Of a stretch of DNA of 64,000 bases, positions 9,366-18,801 are shown in pieces; the stretch's first letter is position 1, and each line of letters begins with the position of its first letter. Source of the stretch: Demequina gelatinilytica (GTDB lineage Bacteria > Actinomycetota > Actinomycetes > Actinomycetales > Demequinaceae); contig NZ_BBLV01000002.1 of NCBI RefSeq assembly GCF_000971115.1, forward strand, positions 1 through 64,000, written 5' to 3'. The translations under genes were made by a program, and so were the position numbers. The notes beneath the pieces were generated by a model. The model was given only the letters and a program-made list of their open reading frames with translations. It searched no databases and was not told the DNA's origin.

Positions 9366-10208
9366 CTAGGCGGTAGCGTCCCGAGCCGCGAGCACGGCTG
9401 CATAGAGCTCGCGGCTCGGGACACCCGCGGTGGCCGCCACATCGGCGACCGCGGACTTGGCCCGCTCGCCGGTCGCGACGCGCGCGAGGACCTCGGCCAC
9501 GAGCGCCTCGACGGTGAGCGCTGCGGCGTCCCGTCCCGCGACCGTGACGACGATCTCCCCGCGCGGCTCCTTGTCACCGGCCCAGGCCGCGAGCTCGCCG
9601 AGCGTGCCGCGTCGGGTCTCCTCGTAGGTCTTGGTGATCTCGCGGGACACGGCCGCGGGGCGGTCCTCGCCGAACGCCTCCCCCATGGCGGCGAGCGTCG
9701 CGGCGAGCCGATGCGGCGCCTCGAAGAACACCATGGTCCGCTCCTCGAGCGCGAGCGCCGCGAGCCGCGCCGAGCGCTCGCCCGGCTTGCGCGGGAGGAA
9801 GCCCTCGAAGCAGAAGCGATCGGTGGGCAGCCCCGACAACGCGAGCGCCGCGAGCGCCGCGGAGGGCCCCGGCAGCACCGTCACCTCGACGTCTTCGCGC
9901 ACCGCGGCCTCGACCACCCTGAACCCGGGATCGGAGACCGCCGGCATCCCGGCGTCCGAGACCACCACGATGGTCGCGCCCTCGCGTGCCCGCGCGACCA
10001 GCTCCGCCGCGGAGGCCGCCTCGTTGTGGTCGTGATGCGCCACCACGGAGCCGGCGATGCGGATCCCCAGCCGGGTCGCCAGGTCGCGCACTCGGCGCGT
10101 GTCCTCCGCCGCGACGATCTCCGCGGTCTCGAGCGCCTCCCGCAGCCGTGGCGACGCATCGTCCACGTTGCCGATGGGAGTCGCGGCGAGGACGATGCGG
10201 CCAGTCAT
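9366..10208 (-). CDS. rsmI: 16S rRNA (cytidine1402-2'-O)-methyltransferase
   Basis: RsmI 2'-O-methylates C1402 in the ribosomal P site, in partnership with RsmH. The 280-residue product has the tetrapyrrole-methylase fold motifs LAATPIGN near the N-terminus, AEDTRR, and SDAGMPAVSDPG, which bind S-adenosylmethionine. I start at the ATG preceded by GGAG with five-base spacing; a GTG at 10226 would add six residues without a ribosome-binding site. In other actinobacteria rsmI is divergent from pmt, but here two large membrane-protein genes on the same strand lie between them. Confidence 0.95.
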   Translation of the reverse strand: MTGRIVLAATPIGNVDDASPRLREALETAEIVAAEDTRRVRDLATRLGIRIAGSVVAHHDHNEAASAAELVARAREGATIVVVSDAGMPAVSDPGFRVVEAAVREDVEVTVLPGPSAALAALALSGLPTDRFCFEGFLPRKPGERSARLAALALEERTMVFFEAPHRLAATLAAMGEAFGEDRPAAVSREITKTYEETRRGTLGELAAWAGDKEPRGEIVVTVAGRDAAALTVEALVAEVLARVATGERAKSAVADVAATAGVPSRELYAAVLAARDATA

Positions 10209-10248
10209 GGCTCCAGCGTCCCACACGGGCCGTGCGGCTCCGGGCGTG

Positions 10249-13200
10249 TCAGAGCTCGGCGGGCTCGCGGCGCGCGACCGCGGTGCGGAACGCGAGGAAG
10301 CCGAAGATCAGGGCCATCGCCGCCGCGATCACCGAGACGATCCCGGCGTACCCGATCCACCACGGATAGGGCGAGCCCACCCGCAGCACCGCCGTGAGGG
10401 TGCGCGCCCCGTCGGTGTCCACGCCGGCGACCGAGAGCTCGTGAGCCCCGTTGGCGAGCGATGCGGGAAGGGTCACCGACGCGTCGAGCGTGCCCGCCGA
10501 GTCCGCGCGGAGCGTGCCCAACGCGACCGTGCCGCCGTCGAGGGACACCAGCACCGAAGAATCCGGAGCGAAGCCCTCGCCCCGGACCGCGAGCGCGCCG
10601 CCCGCCGTGGCCTGGGCCTCGACCGTCCCCTCCGCGTCGAGCGCGACCTCGGCGCCGTCCGGGAGCGCGCCCGCGAGGGCGTCTCCCCAGCCGTGCGCGA
10701 GCTCGACGAGCAGCGGCTCGTCGACGGGTTCCGCGGCCGTGCCGCCGATCGCCTCCTGCGTCCCGCTCCACTCCCACGCCGCCGTGAGGATCGCCTGGGC
10801 GCCCTCCGCGGTCGGGACCGCGGTCCAGGCGTCGTCGTGCCCGACCGAGAGCCCCGGCGACTCGTCGCACCAGGTGTGGTTCGGCTGGAACGCGGTGGAC
10901 GTGGACGCGATGCGCACGGGCCTGCCCTGCGCCGCGAGCGCCGCGACGGCGTCGGCCAGAGCGCGGTCGAGCTCGGCGACCACCGTGTTGACCACCTCGA
11001 CGCGCGACGCCGACCAGGGCGCGGCACATGACGCCGCGACGCCGCCGGGAAGCAGCTGCGGATACTCGAGCACCACCACGGGGACGGCCGCGCCGTCGGC
11101 CGCCTCCTGCGCCGCGTCCACGATCTCGCGGAGCACGGCCCGCAGGTCCAGCACCTGCGCCGCCGTCATCGCGCGCACCGCGAGCGGATCCGCCCACGTG
11201 CACGCGAGGTCGTCGCTGTCGGGGTCGGCGCACGCGGCGACCAGGTCCCCGAGGCCGATGTCCGCCGCGCCGAGCGTCGCGATCACCAGCCCGGGCGCGG
11301 CATCGTCGAGCGCATCCAGCTGGGCGATGCCGCCCGGCTCGCCGTCGAGGACCGCCGAGATGGTCGCACCCGCGCAGGACTCGTCGCGCACGCGGTCCGT
11401 GCCGATCACCGTGCCCAGCGCTTCTCCGAGGGCGCCGGCGCAGTCGTCGACCGCGCCCGCGGCCAGGCCCGCCCCATCGCCCACGAGGACCACGTCCGTG
11501 CCCGCACCGAGCGCCTCCCCGAGCGCGGGTCCGGCGGTGTCGACCGCCAGCGTGGTGCGCGCCGCGACCGGCACGTCCGCCTCCGACACCGTCTGGCGCA
11601 CGCCGGTGCCCCACGTGTGGACCGTGAGCGCGACGGTGCCCTCCTGGGCGCCGGGCGAGGCAAGGGTCCAGCGGAACGTCACCTCGCCGCCCACCGGGAT
11701 GTTGCCCAGGCTCGCGGTGCGGCCCGGCTCGGTGGCGACCTCGACGCCGTCACCCTCCGCATCGAGCGCGACGCGGACGTCCTCGGCATCGCGGCCCGCC
11801 GCGTTGCGCACCGTCACCTCGACCACCGCGGAGCCGTCCGCGGGGATGCGGGAGGGCAAGGCGACGTGGGTCTCGAGCACCGGCGCGGCGAGCTCCTGCA
11901 CCTTCTCGAGCAGCTCGTCGCCGTCCTCGACGCTGTAGGTCTCGCCGCCGGTCGCATCGCTCACGCACTCGAGCTGCTCCCGGCCAGCGTCGCTGTTGTC
12001 GAGCGCGATGCCGATCACCTGGAGGTCGAAGCCGCTCGCGCGGATCTCCGACGCCGTCGGGCACGGGTCCTCGCAGCTGTACTCGCCGTCGGACACGAGC
12101 ACGATGGTCGCGCCCTCGATGCCCTGCGCGCGGAGGTCGTCGGCCGCGGCGCGCAGCGCCTCGGCGGTCGGGGTGTCGCCGTCGGGGGTCAGCCCGTAGA
12201 CCTCCCCCATCGCGTCGCCGGTGCTGAGGACGCGCTGCACCGGCATCGCCCATTGGCCCGGCGCGCAGCTCGCGGACGAGCTCGGGTACGTGTAGATGCC
12301 CAGCTCCGACCCGAGCGGCTGCTCGTCCAGCAGCGAGCCGATCGCGGCCTGCGCGGCCGCCATCTTCACGGTGCCGTTGCCGTCCTCGTCCCCCATCGAG
12401 CCGGACGTGTCGACGATGAGCACGAGCGGCCGCGAACCGGGACCCGTGGTGGTGTCGGTATCGACGAAGCTCGCGGTGGGGGCATCGTCCTCGCCCCACT
12501 CGCCGTCCGCGATCGGGATCTTCTCGCTCAGGATCGGCACCGAGTGCTCGACCAGGACGTGGTCGAACGCCTGCGCGACCACCCCGACGTCAGCGCCGGC
12601 CTCGGCGTAGACCTCCCAGTCGCCACCGTCTCCCACGTTGATGGTGACCTCGACCGCGATGCCCGCGTCGAGCGTGATGGTCACCCCGACCACGTCCCAC
12701 AGGAGGAACTTCACCGTGCCGGAGATGCCGACCTTGCCTGCGAGCTCGATGCTCACGCCCGGCTCCTGGACGCTCGACCCCGAGGACGACTCGGCGATCG
12801 GCGCCCACTCCCCTTCGCGATAGCTCACCCCGAAGGTGCGGCTGAACGTGCCTTCGATCTTGAACGCGACCTTGCCCGTGATGCCTGCCGAGGCGTAGAT
12901 CTCGGGCTTGAGCTTGAGCGTCACCCATACGGGTACGGGCGTCGCGGTGGGGATGGGGATCCGGCCGAGCACCTGCTCCGGAAGCGGCTTGGTCACCTTG
13001 CGCTCGACCGAGGCGTACGCGAAGTAGGACGTGCTGGTCTTGAACTCCGTCGTCTGCGCCATCTCGAAGGTCCGGATCACCGACGAGGGGTCGCGCCAGA
13101 CAAGCGAGAGGTCGATGTCGATGGTCGCAGAGAGCGTCGTCGTGAGGGTGAAGTTGTAGCCGATCTCCCAACCCCCGTCGACGTCGACGGGAGGCTTCTC

Positions 13201-15195
13201 GGCAGGGGCGTCCTCCTTGCCGCCGTCCTTGTAGTCGTCCGCATCGAAGTCGCCAGACTTGAGCGATCCGGCGATCCCGAGCGACACCTCCGCGACGTCG
13301 CGTCGATCGGTCTCGTCGCCCTCGGCGGGCAGCACGATCATCGGTGCCGAGCGGCGCGCCGCGCCCAGCGCACCTCCGCTCCCGGCGGTCGCCGCGGCCG
13401 CCTCGACGTCCTCCTGCACCGGCAGCACCGGCACGTCCTCGATCGAGACGTGCAGCTGGAGGAACACGTCGGTGAGCGCCGCCTGCTCGGTCTCGTAGAC
13501 CACGTTGTCCCCGTCGACGTGGACCGCGCGGACGCGGCGCACGGCGCCGGTGGGAAGGAGGTCGGAACGGTCGACGACGATCACGTCGCCCACCGCGGCG
13601 GCGATGGGCCCGCTCGTCTCGATGGTGCTGTCGCTGCTCGCGACCACGGCATCACCCTCGACCACCTCGACGTCGGCGGCCACCACATCGGCCTCCGGCG
13701 CGGGGGCGACCAGGTCCGCCGTCACGTGCGCCTCGCCCGTCGCACCCGCGAGATCACGGGCGCGGGCGGTCAGGGTGACCTCGCCGTCCGGTGCCGGCAC
13801 GGTGAGCGCGAAGGACGGCTCATCACGCGTCGCGTCGACCGCGGCCGATCCGACGAACCGGTCGCCGACCAGGATCTCGACCACCGCGACGGGCGCCGAG
13901 GACCGCGTGACCCGGCCCGTGACCGTGAGCGTCGCGCCCGTCTCCGCGAGGTCGATCGACGCGCCCTGCTCCGGGCTGTCGATGACCACCTCGACCGCAT
14001 CGTCCGCGCTCGACGGCTCGCCCGGGAGGTAGGCGACCACGCGCGCCGACTCGACCGTCGCCGTGCCGGCGAGCGAGAGCGTCGCCGCACCGTGCGCCAC
14101 CGCGGCCGTCGCGAGCACGCGATCGGCTCCGCTGACGCCGTGGGCGCTTGCGAGCGCGCCCTCTCCCGCGGCGCGGCCCCCGTCGACCGTGCCGTCGCCC
14201 GCGGTGTCGAGGTCGAGCACCAGCGCGCCGATGCCTGCGCTCGGCAGCCCGTCGATGCCCTCCGCGTCGATGGACACGTCGCCCCCGTCGGAGCCGAGCG
14301 CGACCTCGCGCGCGCCGACCGCGACCGTCGAGCCGACCAGCGCGGACGCATCGTCTGTCGCGGCGGAGGCGCCGACCCAGCCGAGCACCGTGATGTCCAC
14401 GGCGTGGGGCGATCCGAGGACCTCCCAGGAGGCGAAGCCGTCGGCATCGAGCGGCACCAGCGCGAGCGCCTGAGCATCGCCGGCGGAGAGCTCGACGTAG
14501 ACACGGGCGCCGTCGCGCGAGGCGAGCCGCACGCCGCCGTCGCCCGAGACCGCCACCGAGACCCAGACGGCGCTCACACCCGCGGCCGGCACCGCGCCCT
14601 GGCCCAGGGGGGTGAACGCCTGCGCCTCCGCGGTGCCCGCGCCGCCGAGCCCGATCGCGGTGCCGACCACCGGCTCGGGCGCGATCGCGACCGTGCCGCC
14701 CGGGGCCGGCCGCTCGTCGTCGCCCACCACGGTGAAGGTGCCGACCGCGGTGGTGGTGATCGTCGCCGCGGTGGACGACTCGAGCGTGAGAGCCTGGCCG
14801 GCGTCGACCACCAGCTGCGCGCTCGAGCTCCCGGCGGGGAAGCGCGCGACCGTGGTGCCGTCGCCCGTCGCGAGGGAGCCGGGCTCCTCCGCCTCGACAG
14901 CGAGGTCGACCATGACCGAGCCGGCATCCGCGAGGTCGGGCCACGCGAGGCGTTGCGGGGACCGCGAGGCGAGGGTCACCGGCGAGCCCGCAGTCGGCTC
15001 GACCGCACGCCAGAGCCCGCCGTCCGGCGCGACCTCGAGCGCCTCGAGAAGCCCGGACCCGTCCGCGTCGTCGGTCAGGAACGTCATGGCGCCCCATCCG
15101 AGACCCGACAGGACCACGGCCCCTGCGACCGCCCACGCGGTGATCCTGAGGCCGCGGCGACGGCGGGCGGGAGGCTGCGGCGCCTCGCCTGTCAT
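10249..15195 (-). CDS. Giant membrane-anchored VWA-domain protein with a degenerate SGNH-hydrolase-like domain
   Basis: A 1648-residue protein with one transmembrane anchor near the N-terminus (about 17-40) and one near the C-terminus (about 1608-1634, YPWWIGYAGIVSVIAAAMAL), leaving some 1570 residues outside. The first 800 residues contain beta-rich repeats and Ig-like segments. A von Willebrand A domain with the intact MIDAS start LIVDTSGSMGD lies near 918-1105, followed by a CARDB-like segment. Residues about 1215-1465 follow the block order of SGNH esterases, but the catalytic Ser, Asn and Asp/His are replaced (GDGAG, GAADIG, VPTAEGAQ). An Ig-like domain precedes the last helix. Its ATG is one base after the stop of the zinc-ribbon gene (TGAGATG), so the pair is coupled. 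Function unknown; envelope adhesion or assembly is plausible. Confidence 0.85.
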   Translation of the reverse strand: MTGEAPQPPARRRRGLRITAWAVAGAVVLSGLGWGAMTFLTDDADGSGLLEALEVAPDGGLWRAVEPTAGSPVTLASRSPQRLAWPDLADAGSVMVDLAVEAEEPGSLATGDGTTVARFPAGSSSAQLVVDAGQALTLESSTAATITTTAVGTFTVVGDDERPAPGGTVAIAPEPVVGTAIGLGGAGTAEAQAFTPLGQGAVPAAGVSAVWVSVAVSGDGGVRLASRDGARVYVELSAGDAQALALVPLDADGFASWEVLGSPHAVDITVLGWVGASAATDDASALVGSTVAVGAREVALGSDGGDVSIDAEGIDGLPSAGIGALVLDLDTAGDGTVDGGRAAGEGALASAHGVSGADRVLATAAVAHGAATLSLAGTATVESARVVAYLPGEPSSADDAVEVVIDSPEQGASIDLAETGATLTVTGRVTRSSAPVAVVEILVGDRFVGSAAVDATRDEPSFALTVPAPDGEVTLTARARDLAGATGEAHVTADLVAPAPEADVVAADVEVVEGDAVVASSDSTIETSGPIAAAVGDVIVVDRSDLLPTGAVRRVRAVHVDGDNVVYETEQAALTDVFLQLHVSIEDVPVLPVQEDVEAAAATAGSGGALGAARRSAPMIVLPAEGDETDRRDVAEVSLGIAGSLKSGDFDADDYKDGGKEDAPAEKPPVDVDGGWEIGYNFTLTTTLSATIDIDLSLVWRDPSSVIRTFEMAQTTEFKTSTSYFAYASVERKVTKPLPEQVLGRIPIPTATPVPVWVTLKLKPEIYASAGITGKVAFKIEGTFSRTFGVSYREGEWAPIAESSSGSSVQEPGVSIELAGKVGISGTVKFLLWDVVGVTITLDAGIAVEVTINVGDGGDWEVYAEAGADVGVVAQAFDHVLVEHSVPILSEKIPIADGEWGEDDAPTASFVDTDTTTGPGSRPLVLIVDTSGSMGDEDGNGTVKMAAAQAAIGSLLDEQPLGSELGIYTYPSSSASCAPGQWAMPVQRVLSTGDAMGEVYGLTPDGDTPTAEALRAAADDLRAQGIEGATIVLVSDGEYSCEDPCPTASEIRASGFDLQVIGIALDNSDAGREQLECVSDATGGETYSVEDGDELLEKVQELAAPVLETHVALPSRIPADGSAVVEVTVRNAAGRDAEDVRVALDAEGDGVEVATEPGRTASLGNIPVGGEVTFRWTLASPGAQEGTVALTVHTWGTGVRQTVSEADVPVAARTTLAVDTAGPALGEALGAGTDVVLVGDGAGLAAGAVDDCAGALGEALGTVIGTDRVRDESCAGATISAVLDGEPGGIAQLDALDDAAPGLVIATLGAADIGLGDLVAACADPDSDDLACTWADPLAVRAMTAAQVLDLRAVLREIVDAAQEAADGAAVPVVVLEYPQLLPGGVAASCAAPWSASRVEVVNTVVAELDRALADAVAALAAQGRPVRIASTSTAFQPNHTWCDESPGLSVGHDDAWTAVPTAEGAQAILTAAWEWSGTQEAIGGTAAEPVDEPLLVELAHGWGDALAGALPDGAEVALDAEGTVEAQATAGGALAVRGEGFAPDSSVLVSLDGGTVALGTLRADSAGTLDASVTLPASLANGAHELSVAGVDTDGARTLTAVLRVGSPYPWWIGYAGIVSVIAAAMALIFGFLAFRTAVARREPAEL

Positions 15196-15196
15196 C

Positions 15197-16486
15197 TCAC
15201 AGCCCCGCTCGGAGCGCGCTCACGGCGTCGACGCTGCCGGAGCCCGCGGCGCCCACGAGCGTGACCGCGTCCGGACCGTCGTACGCACCCTTGACCACGA
15301 GCGTGAGCTCGTCTGCGTCGGCGGTGTCGAGCGAGAACGCGGTGGCCTTGCCCCGCGTGACCTTCCACGTGTCGACCTTGGCCCCGTCGAGGAACACCGT
15401 GACGGTGACCGTGCCGCCCTCCTCGTAGGACTGGATGCCGTACATGCCCTCGACCACGTCGATCGCGCCGCCGAGCGTGAACTCGTAGATCGCGCCCGAC
15501 TCGTCGACGCCGCACTCGAGCGCATCGTCGAGAGGCTGGTCGCCGATGAGGACGTCGTCCTCCGTGTCCCACCAGCCGTCGTAGTCGAGCAGCAGGTCTG
15601 CGAGCGCGACCGTGGACGGGGAGTCGGCGATCACCAGGGTGACGGCGTCGGGGAGCTCGGTGCCCGGCTTCGCGGACAGCTCCGCGACGGCGCCGGGGTC
15701 CACACCGGGCACGTAGCGACGCTCCTGGGTCACGCGCGTGCCGAGCGCCTCGAGGTCCGCGAGCACGTCGACCGCGTCGCGGCCCTCGTAGGCGGGCACC
15801 GTCGCGGCCTCGGACACGATGATCTGGACCGCGCTCGGGTTGGTCGACCCGAACACCGGAGTCTGCTCGACGACGCGACCGCTGCCACCCGCCGCAGGGC
15901 GCGTGGTCACGGACACCGCGTCGACGGGGATGCCCGCATCGGCGATGGTCTGGAGCGCACGGTCCTCGTCGAGGCCGCGCACGTCCGGCATGAGCGCGAC
16001 GACGTCGGCGGCATAGGCGGGCACGTCGACGGCGACGACCTTGGTGGTGCCGACGGCCTCGCCGCTCACCACGGTGCGGTTGGCGACGGACCAGCCGGCG
16101 ACGGCGCCGAACGCGCCCGCGGCCACGATCGCGGCGACCACGGCGATCGCCGTGAACGTCACCAGCGAGGCGCGACCGCCACGGGTGCGGGGACGCGCGG
16201 CGGGCTCCGCATCGCCAGGCGCGTCGTCGGCAGCGGCCGGCATGGGCGCTGCCGGCGCGGCCGGCACGGGGAACGCGGTCGCGGGCACCGGCGCCGCCGG
16301 TGCCGCGCTCTCAGGCGCGGGAACCGGAGGGTTCGCGGCGACGCGCTCCTTGCGCGCCCGACGAGGCTCACGCGCGCGCGGCGCACCGAAGACTGTCTGG
16401 GGCGCCTCCACGGGTGCTCCGCACGCGGGGCACACCCCTGTCCGCTCGCCGTCGAGGGACGCGCCGCACCTGCTACATGTCCTCAT
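15197..16486 (-). CDS. Zinc-ribbon, single-pass membrane protein with PASTA-like and NPCBM-like extracellular parts
   Basis: A 429-residue protein. The N-terminus is a zinc ribbon with Cys4, Cys7, Cys19 and Cys22. A Pro/Ala-rich cytoplasmic linker follows, with a basic cluster, then one transmembrane helix (about 112-136). Outside are two segments of the PASTA type (VPDVRGLDEDRALQTIADAG; VPAYEGRDAVDVLADLEALG), and a C-terminal beta-sandwich-like segment reminiscent of NPCBM/NEW2 carbohydrate-binding modules. It is the first gene of a two-gene unit with the VWA protein, one base apart, and divergent from pmt across 138 bases. GGGGGCT precedes the ATG. The topology suggests cell-wall sensing or binding, but the function is unknown. 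Confidence 0.82.
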   Translation of the reverse strand: MRTCSRCGASLDGERTGVCPACGAPVEAPQTVFGAPRAREPRRARKERVAANPPVPAPESAAPAAPVPATAFPVPAAPAAPMPAAADDAPGDAEPAARPRTRGGRASLVTFTAIAVVAAIVAAGAFGAVAGWSVANRTVVSGEAVGTTKVVAVDVPAYAADVVALMPDVRGLDEDRALQTIADAGIPVDAVSVTTRPAAGGSGRVVEQTPVFGSTNPSAVQIIVSEAATVPAYEGRDAVDVLADLEALGTRVTQERRYVPGVDPGAVAELSAKPGTELPDAVTLVIADSPSTVALADLLLDYDGWWDTEDDVLIGDQPLDDALECGVDESGAIYEFTLGGAIDVVEGMYGIQSYEEGGTVTVTVFLDGAKVDTWKVTRGKATAFSLDTADADELTLVVKGAYDGPDAVTLVGAAGSGSVDAVSALRAGL

Positions 16487-16624
16487 CGAGCCCCCAGCCC
16501 CATGCGCACTTGTGAGTCGGTCCGGAGGCTAGCACAGGCGCGAGGACGCTTCGGCACACCGTGCCGCCGCGTTGTCACGCGCGTCCCCGCGGGCTCCGCG
16601 AAGGCGCGCTATTAGGCTTCGCGT

Positions 16625-18142
16625 GTGAATCTCGCGACGCTCTGGCGCTGGCGCGCCACCCTCATGGCCGTCGGCGTGGGGCTGCTTGCCGCCCTGCTGC
16701 GTCTCGCGTCGCTCGCCGATCCGCACGCGCTGGTCTTCGACGAGGTGTTCTATGCGCGCGGGGCCTTCTCCCTCACCGAGCTCGGCTACGAGGGCGACTG
16801 GGAGGGCGACGACGGCGCCTTCGCGACCGGGGACACGTCCGGGCTGAGCACCGAGGGCGACTTCGTGGTCCACCCGATGGTGGGCAAGCTCCTCATCGCG
16901 CTCGGCATCGAGCTGTTCGGCAACGACCCGTTCGGCTGGCGCGTCGTGGGAGCGGTGCTCGGCTCGCTGCTCGCGGTGCTGGTCGCTCTCACCGCCCGTC
17001 GCCTGTTCCGCTCGACCGTCTGGGGCGCCGTCGCGGGCGTGCTCGTGGCGGTCGACGGCGAGCTCATCGTCCTGTCCCGCACGGCGCTGCTCGACGGCTT
17101 CCTCGCGTTCTTCGTGGTGCTCGGCTTCTGGCTGCTGGTGGTCGACCGCGATCGCACGTTCGCGCTGCTCGAGCGCCGCACCGCCGAGCACCGTGCCGGC
17201 ATGGGCCTGGCGGACGATGCGCCGCTCGCCGGCGCCGGACCTCGCACGGGCATCCGGTGGTGGCGGCTCGCGGCGATCGCGGCCTTCGCGCTCGCCGCCT
17301 CGACCAAGTGGAACGGCCTCTACTTCGCTGCCGCGTTCCTGGTGCTGTCTGTCGTGTGGGACGCCCTGGCGCGCCGCGACCTCGGGTGGGACCTGTGGCC
17401 CGTCGGCGCCTTCGTGCGCGCTGTCCCCGCCGCGCTCGCCACGCTCGTCATCATCCCCGTGATCTATGTCGCCACGTGGGCGAACTGGTTCCTCACCGAC
17501 GGCTCCTACGACCGTTCGTGGGCGCAGCAGCATCCGGGCGAGGGGATCACATGGCTGCCGGATGCGCTCAACTCCCTGGTCCACTACCACCAGCAGATGT
17601 GGACCTTCCACACGGGCCTGACGTCGGAGCACAACTACATGTCGAACCCGTGGACGTGGCTGGTGCAGTGGAGGCCCACGGCCTTCTACTTCGAGGACGC
17701 GCCGGATGCGGCGTGCGGCGCCGACCGCTGCGTGAGCGCGATCCACGCGCTCGGGAACCCCTTCATCTGGTGGCTCGCGACGGCCGCGCTCGCCTGGGCG
17801 CTGTGGCGCGTGATCCGGCACCGCGACGTCCTCGCGCTCACCGTGTCGCTGGGCGTGCTCGCCGGCTGGGTGCCGTGGCTGCCGTACGCCTACCGCACCA
17901 TCTTCACGTTCTACACCGTGGCGTTCGCGCCGTTCATGGTGCTCACCCTCGTGTGGGCGATGCGCCGGATCGCGCAGCCCGATCATCTGGAGGGCGGATG
18001 GTCGCGTCGCGGCACCATCGGCGTGGGCCTGGTGCTCGCCGCGATCCTGGTGATCTCCGGGTTCTTCGTGCCGCTGTGGGTGGGCACGCCCATCCCGTTC
18101 CAGTACTGGCAGGCGCACATGTGGCTGCCCAGCTGGGTCTGA
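16625..18142 (+). CDS. pmt: Protein O-mannosyltransferase (dolichyl/polyprenyl-phosphate-mannose dependent)
   Basis: Transfers mannose from polyprenyl-phosphate-mannose to Ser/Thr of proteins as they are exported by Sec, as known for M. tuberculosis Rv1002c. The 505-residue protein is polytopic (about 10-11 helices) and carries the catalytic acidic pair in the first loop, VFDEVFYARGA, plus the conserved actinobacterial segment SLVHYHQQMWTFHTGL. Start is the GTG at 16625, the only one that keeps the normal N-terminal length; no strong Shine-Dalgarno sequence is visible. Its likely clients in this window are the Thr/Pro-rich exported proteins such as the carboxypeptidase at 6579-7478, which is inference. 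Confidence 0.93.
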   Translation: MNLATLWRWRATLMAVGVGLLAALLRLASLADPHALVFDEVFYARGAFSLTELGYEGDWEGDDGAFATGDTSGLSTEGDFVVHPMVGKLLIALGIELFGNDPFGWRVVGAVLGSLLAVLVALTARRLFRSTVWGAVAGVLVAVDGELIVLSRTALLDGFLAFFVVLGFWLLVVDRDRTFALLERRTAEHRAGMGLADDAPLAGAGPRTGIRWWRLAAIAAFALAASTKWNGLYFAAAFLVLSVVWDALARRDLGWDLWPVGAFVRAVPAALATLVIIPVIYVATWANWFLTDGSYDRSWAQQHPGEGITWLPDALNSLVHYHQQMWTFHTGLTSEHNYMSNPWTWLVQWRPTAFYFEDAPDAACGADRCVSAIHALGNPFIWWLATAALAWALWRVIRHRDVLALTVSLGVLAGWVPWLPYAYRTIFTFYTVAFAPFMVLTLVWAMRRIAQPDHLEGGWSRRGTIGVGLVLAAILVISGFFVPLWVGTPIPFQYWQAHMWLPSWV

Positions 18143-18146
18143 CGCG

Positions 18147-18590
18147 TCAGTCGTCGCGGCTCTCGACCAGCCGCGACAGCACGATCGCGCTGCGCGTCTT
18201 GTCCACCTGCGGCGCGAGGCGCACCTGCTCGAGCGCGAGCTCGAGGTCAGGCATGGTCGCGGCGCGCAGGCGGACGATGGCGTCCGCCTGACCCGTCACC
18301 GTGAACGCCTCGACCACGTTGGGGATCGACGCGAGGATCCGCCGCAACTCCTCAGGCGCGACGGTGCCGCGACAGAAGACCTCGACATAGGCCTCGGTCC
18401 CCCCGGCATCGAGCGCCGGATCGAGCCGGACGCGGAAGCCTTGGATCACGTTGTCCGCAAGCATGCGGTCCACCCGACGTTTCACCGCCGAGGGCGACAG
18501 GCCGATGCGCAGTCCCATCTCCGCGTAGGACGCGCGCCCGTCGAGCCGCAGCTCGTCGATGATCCGTCGGTCCAGGTCGTCGAGCGACAT
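18147..18590 (-). CDS. Lrp/AsnC family transcriptional regulator
   Basis: A 147-residue regulator with an N-terminal winged helix-turn-helix (LDDLDRRIIDELRLDGRASY; recognition helix region LSPSAVKRRVDRM) and a C-terminal RAM ligand-binding domain. Such proteins form octamers and respond to amino acids. The start is fixed by GGGGGAG four bases before the ATG; longer forms are not supported. It converges on pmt with only four bases between stops and is divergent from the DUF308/AI-2E pair over 211 bases, so that pair or itself may be its target. Ligand unknown. Confidence 0.9.
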   Translation of the reverse strand: MSLDDLDRRIIDELRLDGRASYAEMGLRIGLSPSAVKRRVDRMLADNVIQGFRVRLDPALDAGGTEAYVEVFCRGTVAPEELRRILASIPNVVEAFTVTGQADAIVRLRAATMPDLELALEQVRLAPQVDKTRSAIVLSRLVESRDD

Positions 18591-18801
18591 TCTTCTCCCC
18601 CCTCGCAAGCAACCTGCACCAGGACGGCCATTCTCGCATGTATTCGCCGGATCAGACACCACCTGCCAGCGATTTCTGCCGACCACGGCTGCCCAGGCCC
18701 CTCGGTGACGGCACGCGTGACGCGGCCTGTGCGCCGACACCTGCGCCGCAGTAGCGTGTGAGCAGCCGCCTCGCAGAGCCGGGGCGCGAGAGGAGCCGTT
18801 G

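Noticed and set aside
11617-15264. 1215-codon open frame antisense to the VWA gene
   Set aside because: High-GC antisense shadow; the opposite strand has clear domains, anchors and coupled start.
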